In this document: in pieces, positions 15,966 through 24,530 of the stretch | Layout: every line of letters begins with the position of its first letter | Numbering within the stretch: the stretch's first letter is position 1 | Assembly (NCBI GenBank): GCA_012728365.1 | Contig: JAAYFE010000221.1 | Coordinates: forward strand, 1-35,091 | Length of the DNA stretch: 35,091 bases | Source: Tissierellia bacterium | GTDB lineage: Bacteria; Bacillota; Clostridia; Tissierellales; Tepidimicrobiaceae | Direction: 5' to 3' | Made by a program: the position numbers and the translations under genes | Notes under the pieces: model-generated | Seen by the model: only the letters and a program-made list of their open reading frames with translations | Told to the model about the DNA's origin: nothing | Databases searched by the model: none

Positions 15966-16232
15966 GTGAATAATAATTTTAATGAAACAATGAAATTTGA
16001 AGCCAGCAAGGATATGGCCAGTGAAGTAAAAAAGATTATTTTTACAGTATATAATGCCCTTAAGGAAAAGGGGTATGATCCAATTAATCAAATAATAGGC
16101 TATATTTTATCAGGGGATCCAACCTATATAACTAGCCATAGGGATGCAAGAAGTATTATCAGGAAAGTTGAAAGGGATGAGCTATTAGAAGAAATATTAA
16201 GTAGCTATTTAGAAAAGGAAAAATATATTTAG
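15966..16232 (+). CDS. ireB: IreB family regulatory phosphoprotein (DUF965/UPF0297)
   Basis: An 88-aa small protein matching the IreB family: MKFEASKD, then [41 protein letters not shown] and EEILSSYLE. In Enterococcus, IreB is phosphorylated on N-terminal threonines by the PASTA kinase IreK and affects cephalosporin resistance. Thr9 (NETMKF) sits where a target Thr is expected; that match is an inference. The start is GTG 15966 behind AGGAGGTG. Its usual neighbours in Firmicutes (alaS, ruvX, DUF1292) are here too, with two extra genes between ireB and ruvX. Confidence 0.93.
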   Translation: MNNNFNETMKFEASKDMASEVKKIIFTVYNALKEKGYDPINQIIGYILSGDPTYITSHRDARSIIRKVERDELLEEILSSYLEKEKYI

Positions 16233-16245
16233 GGGAGATATATAG

Positions 16246-18396
16246 TTGAAGCATTTAAGAAGCTTTATGATAACTATACTTACCTTATTTGTTCTAATGT
16301 CTACATACCACATTTCTTATGGAATAGAAGGAGAAATAGTTAATAAAAAAGTCTATATGGTTATAGTAAACAAGCTTACCCTTGAAGATATAGAAAAGAT
16401 GCCAAACCTAACAAAAGTAATTGATGAGGCTGGCTTTGCATTAATGAATGTACGTGGCTTAAATAGCTATACAGGAGCAGAGAGCTTTGCTACCATTAAT
16501 TCTTCTGCTAAAACCTATGCAAATAATACTAGCTCCCAATTTTTCAATTTAGAAGGTATATACAAAGAAATATATGAAAATAGACTAGGTAAAATAGAGG
16601 GCAGATATTCTGTTGGAAATATAGAGATTGGTAGGTTATATGTTCAAAATGAAGATAATAGATATAGTCCTCATATAGGTTTATTGGGAGATGTACTTCA
16701 CAATAATGGCTTAAAGACTGCTATATACGGAAATAGCGATACAATAGATTATATCTATAGGTATGCATCCTTTATACCCATGGATTCTAAAGGTTTAATA
16801 GACTACGGAAATGTCGATAACATACTTATTGAGGACGAAAAATACCCTTATGGCTTAAAGACAGATTATAATAAAATAATAAATGAAATACAGGCAATAA
16901 AGGATGAAGCTTCTCTTTTTGTAATTGATACAGGAGACCTATTCAGGCTTCATACTACAAGTAGCTATATAAGCGAAGATAGATTTTTTGAGCAGAGAGG
17001 TAATATTTTAAGTGACATTGATAATTTTATTGGAAATTTAATTGATAATATTAGCAAGGAAGAATCCCTTTTGTTTATATTTAGTCCCAATAGCGGTGAA
17101 GAGAAAGTTAATGGAAGTCGATTATCCCCCTTAATATTATGGGGTAGCAATATAAGTGGAGGTATTCTTAGTTCATCTACGACTAAGTATCCAGGCATTG
17201 TCTCAAATATAGACATTGGTCCAACTGTTGCTGATTTTTTTGATATAAAAATGGAAAAAGCTGCTGGTAATAAAATTACCTGGGAAAAAAGGGAAGATGT
17301 TTTTAGCTTTGTTAAATCAATAAATGGGCGTATTGATTTAACTTCTAAGGTAAGGACCAGATCTTTAACTAGCTATGGAGTTATTTCTATTATAATACTC
17401 TTACTTTCAACTTTTTTCTTAATAATAAAATTTAAAGCAGATTTTAATATTAAGAAAACAATAAAAGTATTACTTCTTTTTCTATATGGAATTCCATTAA
17501 TTTTTATAATAAGCTCCTTGTTAAATATAAACAACATTTATAGATTCTTTCTAGTTATAACAATATTTAGTATTGTATATCTTTTCATTATTAGTAGATA
17601 TAATAATGTAAGTACTTTGTATATCCTTACTTTTTTATATTTTATAGTTATAATATTAGATATATTGCTAAATAATGTCTTTAGTAAATTTTCAGTTTTA
17701 AGCTATGATCCAATTATTGGAGCAAGGTATTATGGAATAGGAAATGAAATGGTTGGCTTACTATTACCAATTGCTATGATTAGTATAAATTTAATATATA
17801 AAAAACTTAAAAATATAGTAGTCTTAAGTTTTCTATTACTTTTAGCAGTAGTATTAGTAGGCCATCCTCAATTAGGTGCCAATGTTGGTGGCATGATTTG
17901 TTTTTTATCTGCCAGCCTTCTATTTTTATTTGAGGCCATGGAAAGGAAGTTTACTTTTAAAAATATAATTCTTATTGCATTGGCAGTGGGCCTATTCTTA
18001 GGAATTTTAGCCTTTATAGATATAAAATTTAATCCAAATCCTACCCATTTAGGTAGAGCCTTAATGAAGGTTGGTAGTGAGGGCTTATATATAGCTAATA
18101 ACATAATCCTTAGAAAACTAATGATGAATATAAAGCTAGTTGGTAATTCTTTCTGGACAAAAGTTTTATTTTCAAATATAATTGTTCAAGGTATATTATC
18201 CTATTTTTATAGAAATGGATACGAACATTTAATAAAAAGGGAAATTAATAAAGGATATATATCTTCTTTATTTGGCAGCATAATAGGGTTTTTAGTTAAT
18301 GACTCAGGTCTAGTACTTGCTGCAATATCTGTAAATATTAGTACAATATTTTTATTATTTCTATTTACTGAAGAAAAAAGAACACATCAAGAATAG
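16246..18396 (+). CDS. Membrane protein with degenerate alkaline-phosphatase-like domain
   Basis: A 716-aa protein. A signal peptide or anchor spans residues 7-25, then an outside domain to ~375, then about ten membrane helices from ~380 to the end (first: SIIILLLSTFFLIIKF; GARYYGIGNEMVG lies near 500). The outer part has the layout of the alkaline phosphatase/sulfatase fold: the first strand VYMVIVN (36-42), PNLTKVIDEAGFALMNVRG, YTGAESFATINSS (75-87) and the late SPLILWGS. But the usual metal-binding Asp after the first strand is Asn42, and the usual Asp-His-Gly reads SPNSGEE (280-286). It may be a non-catalytic pseudo-enzyme. The start is TTG 16246 behind AGGGGAG, 13 bases after ireB, so probably one operon. 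The substrate and function are unknown. Confidence 0.72.
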   Translation: MKHLRSFMITILTLFVLMSTYHISYGIEGEIVNKKVYMVIVNKLTLEDIEKMPNLTKVIDEAGFALMNVRGLNSYTGAESFATINSSAKTYANNTSSQFFNLEGIYKEIYENRLGKIEGRYSVGNIEIGRLYVQNEDNRYSPHIGLLGDVLHNNGLKTAIYGNSDTIDYIYRYASFIPMDSKGLIDYGNVDNILIEDEKYPYGLKTDYNKIINEIQAIKDEASLFVIDTGDLFRLHTTSSYISEDRFFEQRGNILSDIDNFIGNLIDNISKEESLLFIFSPNSGEEKVNGSRLSPLILWGSNISGGILSSSTTKYPGIVSNIDIGPTVADFFDIKMEKAAGNKITWEKREDVFSFVKSINGRIDLTSKVRTRSLTSYGVISIIILLLSTFFLIIKFKADFNIKKTIKVLLLFLYGIPLIFIISSLLNINNIYRFFLVITIFSIVYLFIISRYNNVSTLYILTFLYFIVIILDILLNNVFSKFSVLSYDPIIGARYYGIGNEMVGLLLPIAMISINLIYKKLKNIVVLSFLLLLAVVLVGHPQLGANVGGMICFLSASLLFLFEAMERKFTFKNIILIALAVGLFLGILAFIDIKFNPNPTHLGRALMKVGSEGLYIANNIILRKLMMNIKLVGNSFWTKVLFSNIIVQGILSYFYRNGYEHLIKREINKGYISSLFGSIIGFLVNDSGLVLAAISVNISTIFLLFLFTEEKRTHQE

Positions 18397-18410
18397 GATG
18401 ATGACCCATA

Positions 18411-19358
18411 ATGAAAAGAGTTGTTTTAGGAAATACAGGAATTGAAGTATCTAGACTTTGTTTTGGTTCTTTAACCATGACACCATATCAAGCTAATTTA
18501 TCTATAAAGGATGGTTCTGAATTAATAAAGTATGCCTATAGAAAAGGAATAAATTTTTTAGACACGGCTGAAATATACGACAATTATCAATATATTAGGG
18601 AAGCATTAAAGGAAATAGATAGAAGAGAGTATGTAATAGCAACTAAATGTTATGCCTATACTTATGATATGGCTAAAGAAAGCTTAAAGTTAGCCTTATC
18701 AGAGCTTAATACGGACTATATAGATATATTTATGCTACATGAGCAGGAAAGTATTCATACTATAAGGGGCCATTGGGAGGCCATTGAGTATTTTAAAGAA
18801 GCAAAGAAGAAAGGGAAAATTAGAGCCATAGGGATATCTACCCATAGAATAGATGGAGTTTTAGGTGCTACAAAAGTTGATGATATTGAAATTATCCATC
18901 CAATAGTAAATATGCAAGGTATAGGAATACAGGATGGCTCCATTGATGATATGTTAAAGGCCATTAAGAAGGCCTATGATGTGGGAAAGGGTATTTATGC
19001 TATGAAGCCTCTAGGAGGAGGCCATTTAATAAAGAGGGCAGAAGAGGCTTTAAATTTTGTTAGGGACATTTCCTATATACATTCAATAGCAATTGGAATG
19101 CAATCTAAAGATGAAATAGATTATAATATTAGTTTAATGGAATCAGGCTTTGCATCTGAAACATTAATGAATAAAATAGGCAAGAAAAATAGAAGATTAA
19201 TTGTGGCTGATTACTGTATAGGTTGTGGTAGGTGCGTTAGTACCTGTAAACATAATGGTATTAAACTGGTTAATGGTAAAGCAGTTCCTAATGGAAACTG
19301 CATATTATGTAGCTATTGTGCTAGAAAATGTCCTGAATTTTGTATAAAAGTTATTTAA
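18411..19358 (+). CDS. Aldo/keto reductase with C-terminal 2[4Fe-4S] ferredoxin domain
   Basis: A 315-aa oxidoreductase. Residues 1-250 are an aldo/keto reductase barrel with the catalytic set Asp51 (FLDTAE), Tyr56 (EIYDN), Lys79 (ATKCYAY) and His110 (MLHEQES). Residues ~260-315 hold two ferredoxin-like Cys clusters, [11 protein letters not shown] and [15 protein letters not shown]. Such fusions are common in anaerobes and may couple NADPH-type chemistry to ferredoxin; the substrate is not known. The ATG at 18411 is 14 bases after the previous stop, with AGGATG as a weak ribosome site. ruvX begins ten bases after its end, so it is probably in the same operon. Confidence 0.9.
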   Translation: MKRVVLGNTGIEVSRLCFGSLTMTPYQANLSIKDGSELIKYAYRKGINFLDTAEIYDNYQYIREALKEIDRREYVIATKCYAYTYDMAKESLKLALSELNTDYIDIFMLHEQESIHTIRGHWEAIEYFKEAKKKGKIRAIGISTHRIDGVLGATKVDDIEIIHPIVNMQGIGIQDGSIDDMLKAIKKAYDVGKGIYAMKPLGGGHLIKRAEEALNFVRDISYIHSIAIGMQSKDEIDYNISLMESGFASETLMNKIGKKNRRLIVADYCIGCGRCVSTCKHNGIKLVNGKAVPNGNCILCSYCARKCPEFCIKVI

Positions 19359-19368
19359 AGGTGATGAA

Positions 19369-19785
19369 ATGGAACGCATAATGGGTTTAGATGTAGGAGA
19401 TAAGACAATTGGCGTAGCAATTAGTGATCCACTATTAATTACAGCTCAAAGTTTACAAACTATTAAAAGGGAAAATTATAAAAAGGACATAGATACCCTA
19501 ATTGATATTATAAACAAATATAATATAAAAAAAATTGTTGTAGGTATTCCAAAAAATATGAATAATACCATTGGACCTCAAGGAGAAAAGGTCTTGAATT
19601 TCGTGGAAAAACTTAAAAATAAGGTAAATTTAGATATAGTATTAGAAGATGAAAGGCTTACAACTGTTCAAGCTGAAAAACTTCTTATTAAAAGCGATGT
19701 AAAGAGGAAAAACAGAAAAAAAATAATAGATAAGGTAGCAGCTACCTATATATTACAATCTTATTTAGATAGGATGAGAAGGTGA
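19369..19785 (+). CDS. ruvX: Holliday junction resolvase-like protein RuvX/YqgF
   Basis: A 138-aa RNase H-fold protein: [15 protein letters not shown] near residue 6, [15 protein letters not shown] near 61, [10 protein letters not shown] near 93 and [14 protein letters not shown] at the end. The Asp residues in the first, second and last segments are the usual acidic site. Homologues resolve branched DNA or process pre-16S rRNA, and are near-universal in bacteria. The ATG at 19369 follows AAAGGTG, which overlaps the end of the aldo/keto reductase gene. It is four bases before the DUF1292 gene. Confidence 0.95.
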   Translation: MERIMGLDVGDKTIGVAISDPLLITAQSLQTIKRENYKKDIDTLIDIINKYNIKKIVVGIPKNMNNTIGPQGEKVLNFVEKLKNKVNLDIVLEDERLTTVQAEKLLIKSDVKRKNRKKIIDKVAATYILQSYLDRMRR

Positions 19786-19789
19786 TCTT

Positions 19790-20038
19790 ATGCATGAAAA
19801 AATAGTTTTATTAGACGAAATGGGTAATAAGGTGGAATTCCAATTGGTGATGACTTTTGGACTAGATGATTCAAATTATGCTGCTTTAATACCTATGGAT
19901 GATCTAAAAAAAGAGATATTTTTAAGACTGGAATTAGATGAAAATGGTGAAACTATATTAGTCCCTTTAGATAGCCATGAGGAGTTTAAAGATGTAAAAG
20001 AGGCCTATGAAGAGTTTAAAAAAGAAAGGTTACAATAA
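19790..20038 (+). CDS. DUF1292 protein (YrzB-like)
   Basis: An 82-aa acidic protein of the DUF1292 family: KIVLLDEMGNKVEFQLVMTF, then DSNYAALIP and LDENGETILVPLDSHEEFKDV, with a C-terminal EAYEEF. This family almost always sits beside ireB and ruvX in Firmicutes and has no known biochemical role. The ATG at 19790 is four bases after the ruvX stop, with AAGGTG in the ruvX end, so translation is likely coupled. The fur promoter begins right after its stop. Confidence 0.9.
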   Translation: MHEKIVLLDEMGNKVEFQLVMTFGLDDSNYAALIPMDDLKKEIFLRLELDENGETILVPLDSHEEFKDVKEAYEEFKKERLQ

Positions 20039-20047
20039 ATACATAGC

Positions 20048-20076
20048 TTGACAATTGTACTTAATATTAGTATGCT
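20048..20076 (+). promoter_or_regulatory. Sigma-A-type promoter of the fur-family gene
   Basis: TTGACA (20048-20053) and TATGCT (20071-20076), 17-base spacer. A Fur-like operator could lie here for autoregulation, but no clear 7-1-7 repeat is seen. Confidence 0.75.
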
Positions 20077-20105
20077 AGTATAGAGAATTATAAGCAGGTG
20101 AAAGT

Positions 20106-20543
20106 ATGGATATAAATGTTAAGGATGTAAAAGAAATCTTAAAAGAAGAAGGGTATAAATTAACTACTCAAAGAAAAGCAATACTTGATGCTATATTAGA
20201 GAATCATGAAAAACATTTAAATCCGGAAGAAATTTATAATATTGTTAAGATAAAGTATCCAGATATTGGTATAGCTACTGTATATAGGACATTGCAGCTT
20301 TTTGAAAAATTGAACATAGTTTGCAGGGTAAATTTTGATGATGGCTATAATAGATATGAATTAAATTATAATACAGAAGAACATCAGCATCATCATTTAA
20401 TATGCCTAAATTGTGGTAATGTTATAGAGGTAAAAATGGACTTGTTGGAAATATTAGAAAATGAAATTGAAAGGGAGTATGGTTTTAGTATAGTGGATCA
20501 TAATGTAAAATTTTTTGGGTATTGTTCAGACTGCCAAAAATAA
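20106..20543 (+). CDS. fur: Fur family transcription regulator
   Basis: A 145-aa metal-sensing repressor. An N-terminal winged helix (YKLTTQRKAILDAI, PEEIYNIVKI, GIATVYRTLQLFEKLNIV) leads into the dimer/metal domain with HQHHHLICLNCGN and a final GYCSDC, the two CxxC pairs that bind structural zinc. The C-terminal text (MDLLEILENEIEREYGFSIVDH) is closer to Fur than to PerR. It probably controls iron uptake, but Zur or PerR function cannot be ruled out from sequence. It has its own promoter and terminator. Confidence 0.85.
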   Translation: MDINVKDVKEILKEEGYKLTTQRKAILDAILENHEKHLNPEEIYNIVKIKYPDIGIATVYRTLQLFEKLNIVCRVNFDDGYNRYELNYNTEEHQHHHLICLNCGNVIEVKMDLLEILENEIEREYGFSIVDHNVKFFGYCSDCQK

Positions 20544-20567
20544 ACCCTACAAAGGGTTTATTTTTTT
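20538..20567 (+). terminator. Intrinsic terminator of the fur-family gene
   Basis: AAATAAACCCT (20538-20548) pairs with AGGGTTTATTT (20553-20563) around ACAA, ending in TTTTTTT. The stem overlaps the stop codon. Confidence 0.92.
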
Positions 20568-20642
20568 AGAGATATTTTACAGCGGGCAAGTATTCATATA
20601 AATATTAGAAATGGAAAAATTAATACAAAAGGAGATGATAAA

Positions 20643-22307
20643 GTGTCGAGGAAAATAAATAAGCTAAAAATTATACCCTTAGGAGGACTCAGAGAAATAG
20701 GAAAAAATATTACACTTATTGAATATAAAGATGATATTATCGTTATAGACTGTGGTATGCTTTTCCCAGAAGACGACATGTTAGGTATAGATATAGCAAT
20801 TCCAGATATAAGTTATTTAATAAAAAATAGAAATAAATTAAAGGCGGTACTGTTAACCCATGGCCATGAAGATCACATTGGAGGCTTACCCTATTTTTTA
20901 AGAGAACTTAATGTTCCTGTTTATGGTACTAGGCTTACATTAGGATTGTTAGAGAATAAATTAAAGGAACATAATTTAAGTAAGGTTAATTTAATGGAAG
21001 TAAAAGCAGGGGATAAACTAAAACTAGGCTCCTTTTCAATTGAATTTATTAGAACTACCCACAGTATACCTGATAGTGTTGCAATAGCAATAAATACTCC
21101 TGTTGGAATGGTGGTTCACACAGGAGACTTTAAAATAGATTTTACTCCTATAAATGGTGCTCCAATAGATTTGCACAGGTTTGCTGAATTAGGCAGAAAA
21201 GGTGTATTAGTTCTATTAGCAGATAGCACTAACGTTGAAAGACCAGGATATACTATGTCTGAAAAGACTGTGGGAGATACCTTTAACGATATATTTTCAA
21301 AGGCAGAAGAAAGGATAATTGTAGCAACTTTTGCTTCTAATATTCATAGAATCCAACAAGTAATAAATGCTGCAGAAAAGTACGGTAGAAAGGTAACTGT
21401 TTCTGGTAGAAGTATGGTAAATACCATAAATGTAGCCTATGAATTGGGTTATTTAAAAATGCAAGAAGGAACCCTAATAGATATAAATGATATGAATAAA
21501 TATAAAAATAATGAGCTAGTTATTTTAACTACAGGAAGCCAAGGAGAAACAATGTCTGCCCTATCAAGGATGGCTTTTTCTGAACACAGGAAAATTCAAC
21601 TAGTACCGGAAGATACAATTATAGTTTCTGCATCACCAATACCTGGAAACGAAAAAACTGTATTTAAAGTTATAAATAGGCTTATTGAAATAGGTACCAA
21701 AGTTATATATGAATCCTTGGCAGATGTTCATGTATCTGGCCATGCATGTCAAGAAGAACTTAAACTTATGCATACCCTATTAAAACCCAAATTTTTTATA
21801 CCTGTTCATGGTGAATATAGGCATTTAAAAAGGCATTCAGAATTAGCCATGGAATTAGGTATGCCAGAGGAAAATATATTTATAGCCAATAATGGAGATG
21901 TAATTGAATTTACAAAAAATTCTGCAGCCATTACCCAATCTGTTCCTGCAGGCAATATACTGGTTGATGGTTTAGGTGTAGGTGATGTTGGTAATATTGT
22001 ATTAAGGGATAGGAAACACCTATCTGAAGATGGTTTAATGGTAGTAGTGGTTACCATAAGCAAACAAGAAGGAAAGGTAATTGCCGGTCCAGATATAATA
22101 TCTAGAGGATTTGTATATGTTCGAGAATCTGAAGATTTAATGGAAGAAGCAAGAAATGTTGTAAAAGCTGCCCTAAATGAATGTGAAAAAAGGAATATTA
22201 CTGATTGGTCAACCTTAAAATCAAGTATAAGGGATTCCTTAAGAAAGTTCCTATATGAAAAGATTAAGAGAAATCCAATGATCTTACCAATAATAATGGA
22301 AGTTTAA
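20643..22307 (+). CDS. Ribonuclease J
   Basis: A 554-aa metallo-beta-lactamase-fold RNase (beta-CASP). The zinc motif HGHEDH is at residues 73-78, with further ligands in GDFKIDFTPI and ADSTNVERPG. The beta-CASP region holds TVSGRSMVN, and ADVHVSGHACQEELKLM plus PVHGEYRHLKRH give the later His residues. RNase J makes endonucleolytic cuts and degrades RNA 5'-to-3', in partnership with RNase Y. The length matches RNase J1/J2; I cannot say which. The start is GTG 20643 behind AAGGAGATG. A terminator follows, then a ylbF-family gene, a functional partner in B. subtilis. Confidence 0.95.
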   Translation: MSRKINKLKIIPLGGLREIGKNITLIEYKDDIIVIDCGMLFPEDDMLGIDIAIPDISYLIKNRNKLKAVLLTHGHEDHIGGLPYFLRELNVPVYGTRLTLGLLENKLKEHNLSKVNLMEVKAGDKLKLGSFSIEFIRTTHSIPDSVAIAINTPVGMVVHTGDFKIDFTPINGAPIDLHRFAELGRKGVLVLLADSTNVERPGYTMSEKTVGDTFNDIFSKAEERIIVATFASNIHRIQQVINAAEKYGRKVTVSGRSMVNTINVAYELGYLKMQEGTLIDINDMNKYKNNELVILTTGSQGETMSALSRMAFSEHRKIQLVPEDTIIVSASPIPGNEKTVFKVINRLIEIGTKVIYESLADVHVSGHACQEELKLMHTLLKPKFFIPVHGEYRHLKRHSELAMELGMPEENIFIANNGDVIEFTKNSAAITQSVPAGNILVDGLGVGDVGNIVLRDRKHLSEDGLMVVVVTISKQEGKVIAGPDIISRGFVYVRESEDLMEEARNVVKAALNECEKRNITDWSTLKSSIRDSLRKFLYEKIKRNPMILPIIMEV

Positions 22308-22319
22308 TTTAAATTTTAT

Positions 22320-22352
22320 AAAATCCTAACATATTAAATGTTAGGATTTTTC
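22320..22352 (+). terminator. Intrinsic terminator after RNase J gene
   Basis: AAAATCCTAACAT (22320-22332) pairs with ATGTTAGGATTTT (22338-22350) around ATTAA. The T-run is the end of the stem plus TTC. Confidence 0.85.
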
Positions 22353-22499
22353 ATGTTTCTTATATTAATAAATTAATAAAAAACATAAGAGAAATAAGAG
22401 AAAAGTTCACATATAGTATGATATTTGTCCCATATGATGTTATAATAATGTATGGTAGAATACTTGTTTTTCCTATAATTTAATCATGGGAGGGTCAAT

Positions 22500-22853
22500 A
22501 TGAGTAATGTTTATGATTTAGCCCATAAACTAAAAAGAGCAATTATGAATTCAGATGAATACAAGAATTATAAAGAGAAGAAAAAAATTGTTTATAGTAA
22601 TGAAGGGAACAAAAAAATAGTAGAGGACTATAGAAGACAAGTATTAGAGCTACAAATGAAGCAATTATCAGAACAGAAAATAGAGGAAGAAGAACTAGAG
22701 AAAATTAGAAACTTAGAAGAAATATTGCGCCATAATCCATCTATTAATGAATTTCTAATTGCAGAGTATAGATTTTCTCAACTTATACAAGATATAAGTA
22801 AAATAATTGGAGAAGCTATAGATATTGATCTAGGCATGGGTAAACAATTATAG
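22500..22853 (+). CDS. YlbF/YmcA family protein
   Basis: A 117-aa helical protein of the YlbF family (DUF964): VYDLAHKLKRAIMNSDEYKNYKE, a long coiled coil (VEDYRRQVLELQMKQLSEQ), NPSINEFLIAEYRFSQLIQDISKIIGEAI. In B. subtilis YlbF, YmcA and YaaT form a complex that steers RNase Y mRNA processing, competence and sporulation. Its place beside RNase J supports an RNA-turnover role, by inference. The ATG follows GGGAGGGT. No ribonuclease motif of its own is seen. The 146-base stretch upstream, after the terminator, has no promoter I can support. Confidence 0.85.
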   Translation: MSNVYDLAHKLKRAIMNSDEYKNYKEKKKIVYSNEGNKKIVEDYRRQVLELQMKQLSEQKIEEEELEKIRNLEEILRHNPSINEFLIAEYRFSQLIQDISKIIGEAIDIDLGMGKQL

Positions 22854-22866
22854 AGGAGGAATAATA

Positions 22867-23352
22867 ATGAACACTAAATTTTTAACTAAAGCCAGTTTAA
22901 TTGCAGCCATATATATCATATTGGTTTTGATACAAATACCTATGGGAAGTCTAGCCTTTGGTCCCATCCAATTAAGAATAGCTGAAGGCTTAACCCTACT
23001 TCCCTTTATAGAAGCAGCAGCAATCCCAGGCTTATTTGTTGGCTGCCTTGTATCAAATATAATACTTGCAGCTTACTCTTCCTTTGGTTTAGTTGATATA
23101 ATAGGAGGAAGCTTAGTTACTTTAGTTGCTGCTTATTTGACAAGAAAAATGCCTAATAGGTTTATGGCAGCCCTACCACCAATAATATTAAATGGATTAA
23201 TAGTATCCATATGGGTTTCCTACTTTACTAAGGTTCCTTATATGATTACAGTTTTGGGAATTGCTGGCGGAGAAATTGCATCCATTGGAATATTTGGTTT
23301 TACAATGTTATCAGCCTATGAAAAAACAAAACTTTATTTGGAAAAAAGATAA
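22867..23352 (+). CDS. queT: QueT family transporter (ECF S component)
   Basis: A 161-aa membrane protein with about five hydrophobic segments. The N-terminal LTKASLIAAIYIILVL and GPIQLRIAEGLTLLPFIEAAAIPGL match the QueT family, substrate-binding S components of energy-coupling-factor transporters for queuosine precursors. Typical size is ~165 aa. The ATPase and T subunits are not in the window. No preQ1 riboswitch was recognised upstream; the gene follows the ylbF-family gene by 13 bases with AGAGGAGG as ribosome site, suggesting co-transcription. Substrate (preQ1, preQ0 or queuine) is not decidable. Confidence 0.88.
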   Translation: MNTKFLTKASLIAAIYIILVLIQIPMGSLAFGPIQLRIAEGLTLLPFIEAAAIPGLFVGCLVSNIILAAYSSFGLVDIIGGSLVTLVAAYLTRKMPNRFMAALPPIILNGLIVSIWVSYFTKVPYMITVLGIAGGEIASIGIFGFTMLSAYEKTKLYLEKR

Positions 23353-23356
23353 TAGC

Positions 23357-23385
23357 TTGTAATCCAATTAGCAAAAATGTATAAT
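23357..23385 (+). promoter_or_regulatory. Sigma-A-type promoter of the mltG-trmR-trhP-udk run
   Basis: TTGTAA (23357-23362) and a perfect TATAAT (23380-23385) with a 17-base spacer, 36 bases before the mltG start. Confidence 0.75.
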
Positions 23386-23420
23386 AATAAAGATAAAGGT
23401 CTAATAAAGGTGGAGATCCT

Positions 23421-24479
23421 GTGATAAGCACAAAAAAGCAAAAAAAAGGAAGAAAGTATAGAAAATTAAAGATAGCTTTAATTTTCATGATAGTTGTTTT
23501 AATGCTAACTATTGGAATAGCTATATCCTATTACAATAAAGCCACCCTTCCTATGGAAGAAAAAAACCCTAGGGATATTACCATTGAAATACCCTTAGGA
23601 AGTAGTAGCATAGAAATTGCCAAAATATTAAAGGATAGTGGATTAATAAGGGATGAATTGGTATTTAGAATAGCCTTGAAGAGAGAAAAGGCTGAATCCT
23701 CCTTAAAGGCAGGTTCTTATGTATTAAATACATCCATGTCTGTATATGAAATTATAGAATACCTATCCAAGGGAGGCAAAAATACCAATGTAGTTAAATT
23801 TACTATTCCTGAAGGCTATGAGTTAAAGGATATGGCAAAAAAACTATCTGACGAAGGATTAGTTGATGCCAATAGATTTATGGATCTAGTAGCTAATAAG
23901 GATAATTTTGAAGATAAATTCCCATTTTTGAAAGAACTAAAGGAAGGTCAAAGTCTTGAAGGTTATCTATTTCCATCAACTTATGAAATATATATAGGCT
24001 CTACTGAAGAAGAGATAATTGAAAGGATGCTTGCAAAGTTTCAAGAGGTTTATGATGAGACTTTAAAAGGAGAAATGGATAAGGTTGATATGACCTTAAA
24101 TGAAGTAGTTACCTTAGCCTCTATTATTGAAAGGGAAGCTAAAAGGGATGATGAAAGAGTTTTAATATCTGGAGTTTTCCACAATAGGTTAAAAATAGAT
24201 ATGCCTTTGCAATCTTGTGCAACAGTCCAGTATGTTTTAGGTGAAAGGAAAGAAAATCTTTCAACAGAGGATGTGAAGATAGATTCCATTTATAATACCT
24301 ATATACACAAAGGACTACCTCCTGCACCTATTGCTTCACCTGGAGAAAAATCTTTAATTGCAGCTGTAAAGCCAGCTGATGTAGATTATCTTTACTTTAG
24401 GGCAAAGGAAGATGGAACAGGTGGCCATATATTCTCAGTAACCTATGAAGAGCATATAAAGGCAGATCCTAGCAAATAG
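23421..24479 (+). CDS. mltG: Endolytic transglycosylase MltG (YrrL)
   Basis: A 352-aa membrane-anchored YceG-like enzyme that cuts nascent glycan strands and sets their length. A basic N-terminus (KKQKKGRKYRK) precedes one membrane helix (residues ~18-38). The extracellular part has the LysM-like region (ITIEIPLGSSSIEIAKIL, then SLKAGSYVL) and then the catalytic domain: LEGYLFPSTYEI, ASIIEREAK with the catalytic Glu near 237-239, SGVFHNRL, TVQYVLG and GLPPAPIASPGEKSLIAA. The start is GTG 23421 behind GGTGGAG. It is first in the run that continues with trmR, as in B. subtilis yrrL-yrrM. Confidence 0.93.
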   Translation: MISTKKQKKGRKYRKLKIALIFMIVVLMLTIGIAISYYNKATLPMEEKNPRDITIEIPLGSSSIEIAKILKDSGLIRDELVFRIALKREKAESSLKAGSYVLNTSMSVYEIIEYLSKGGKNTNVVKFTIPEGYELKDMAKKLSDEGLVDANRFMDLVANKDNFEDKFPFLKELKEGQSLEGYLFPSTYEIYIGSTEEEIIERMLAKFQEVYDETLKGEMDKVDMTLNEVVTLASIIEREAKRDDERVLISGVFHNRLKIDMPLQSCATVQYVLGERKENLSTEDVKIDSIYNTYIHKGLPPAPIASPGEKSLIAAVKPADVDYLYFRAKEDGTGGHIFSVTYEEHIKADPSK

Positions 24480-24483
24480 CTTT

Positions 24484-24508
24484 TAATACGTGGTAATACC
24501 ACGTATTA
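24484..24508 (+). repeat. Hairpin between mltG and trmR
   Basis: TAATACGTGGT (24484-24494) pairs with ACCACGTATTA (24498-24508) around AAT. No T-run follows. It could be a weak terminator or mRNA-processing site within the operon. Confidence 0.55.
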
Positions 24509-24530
24509 ATTATGTTAAGGAGGTCGTGTA

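Noticed and set aside
22320-22499. Promoter for the ylbF-family gene (several TATAAT-like hexamers at 22441, 22456, 22474).
   Set aside because: None has an acceptable -35 at 16-18 bases.
22854-22866. preQ1 riboswitch for queT.
   Set aside because: Only 13 bases separate the genes, and no preQ1 motif was seen further upstream.
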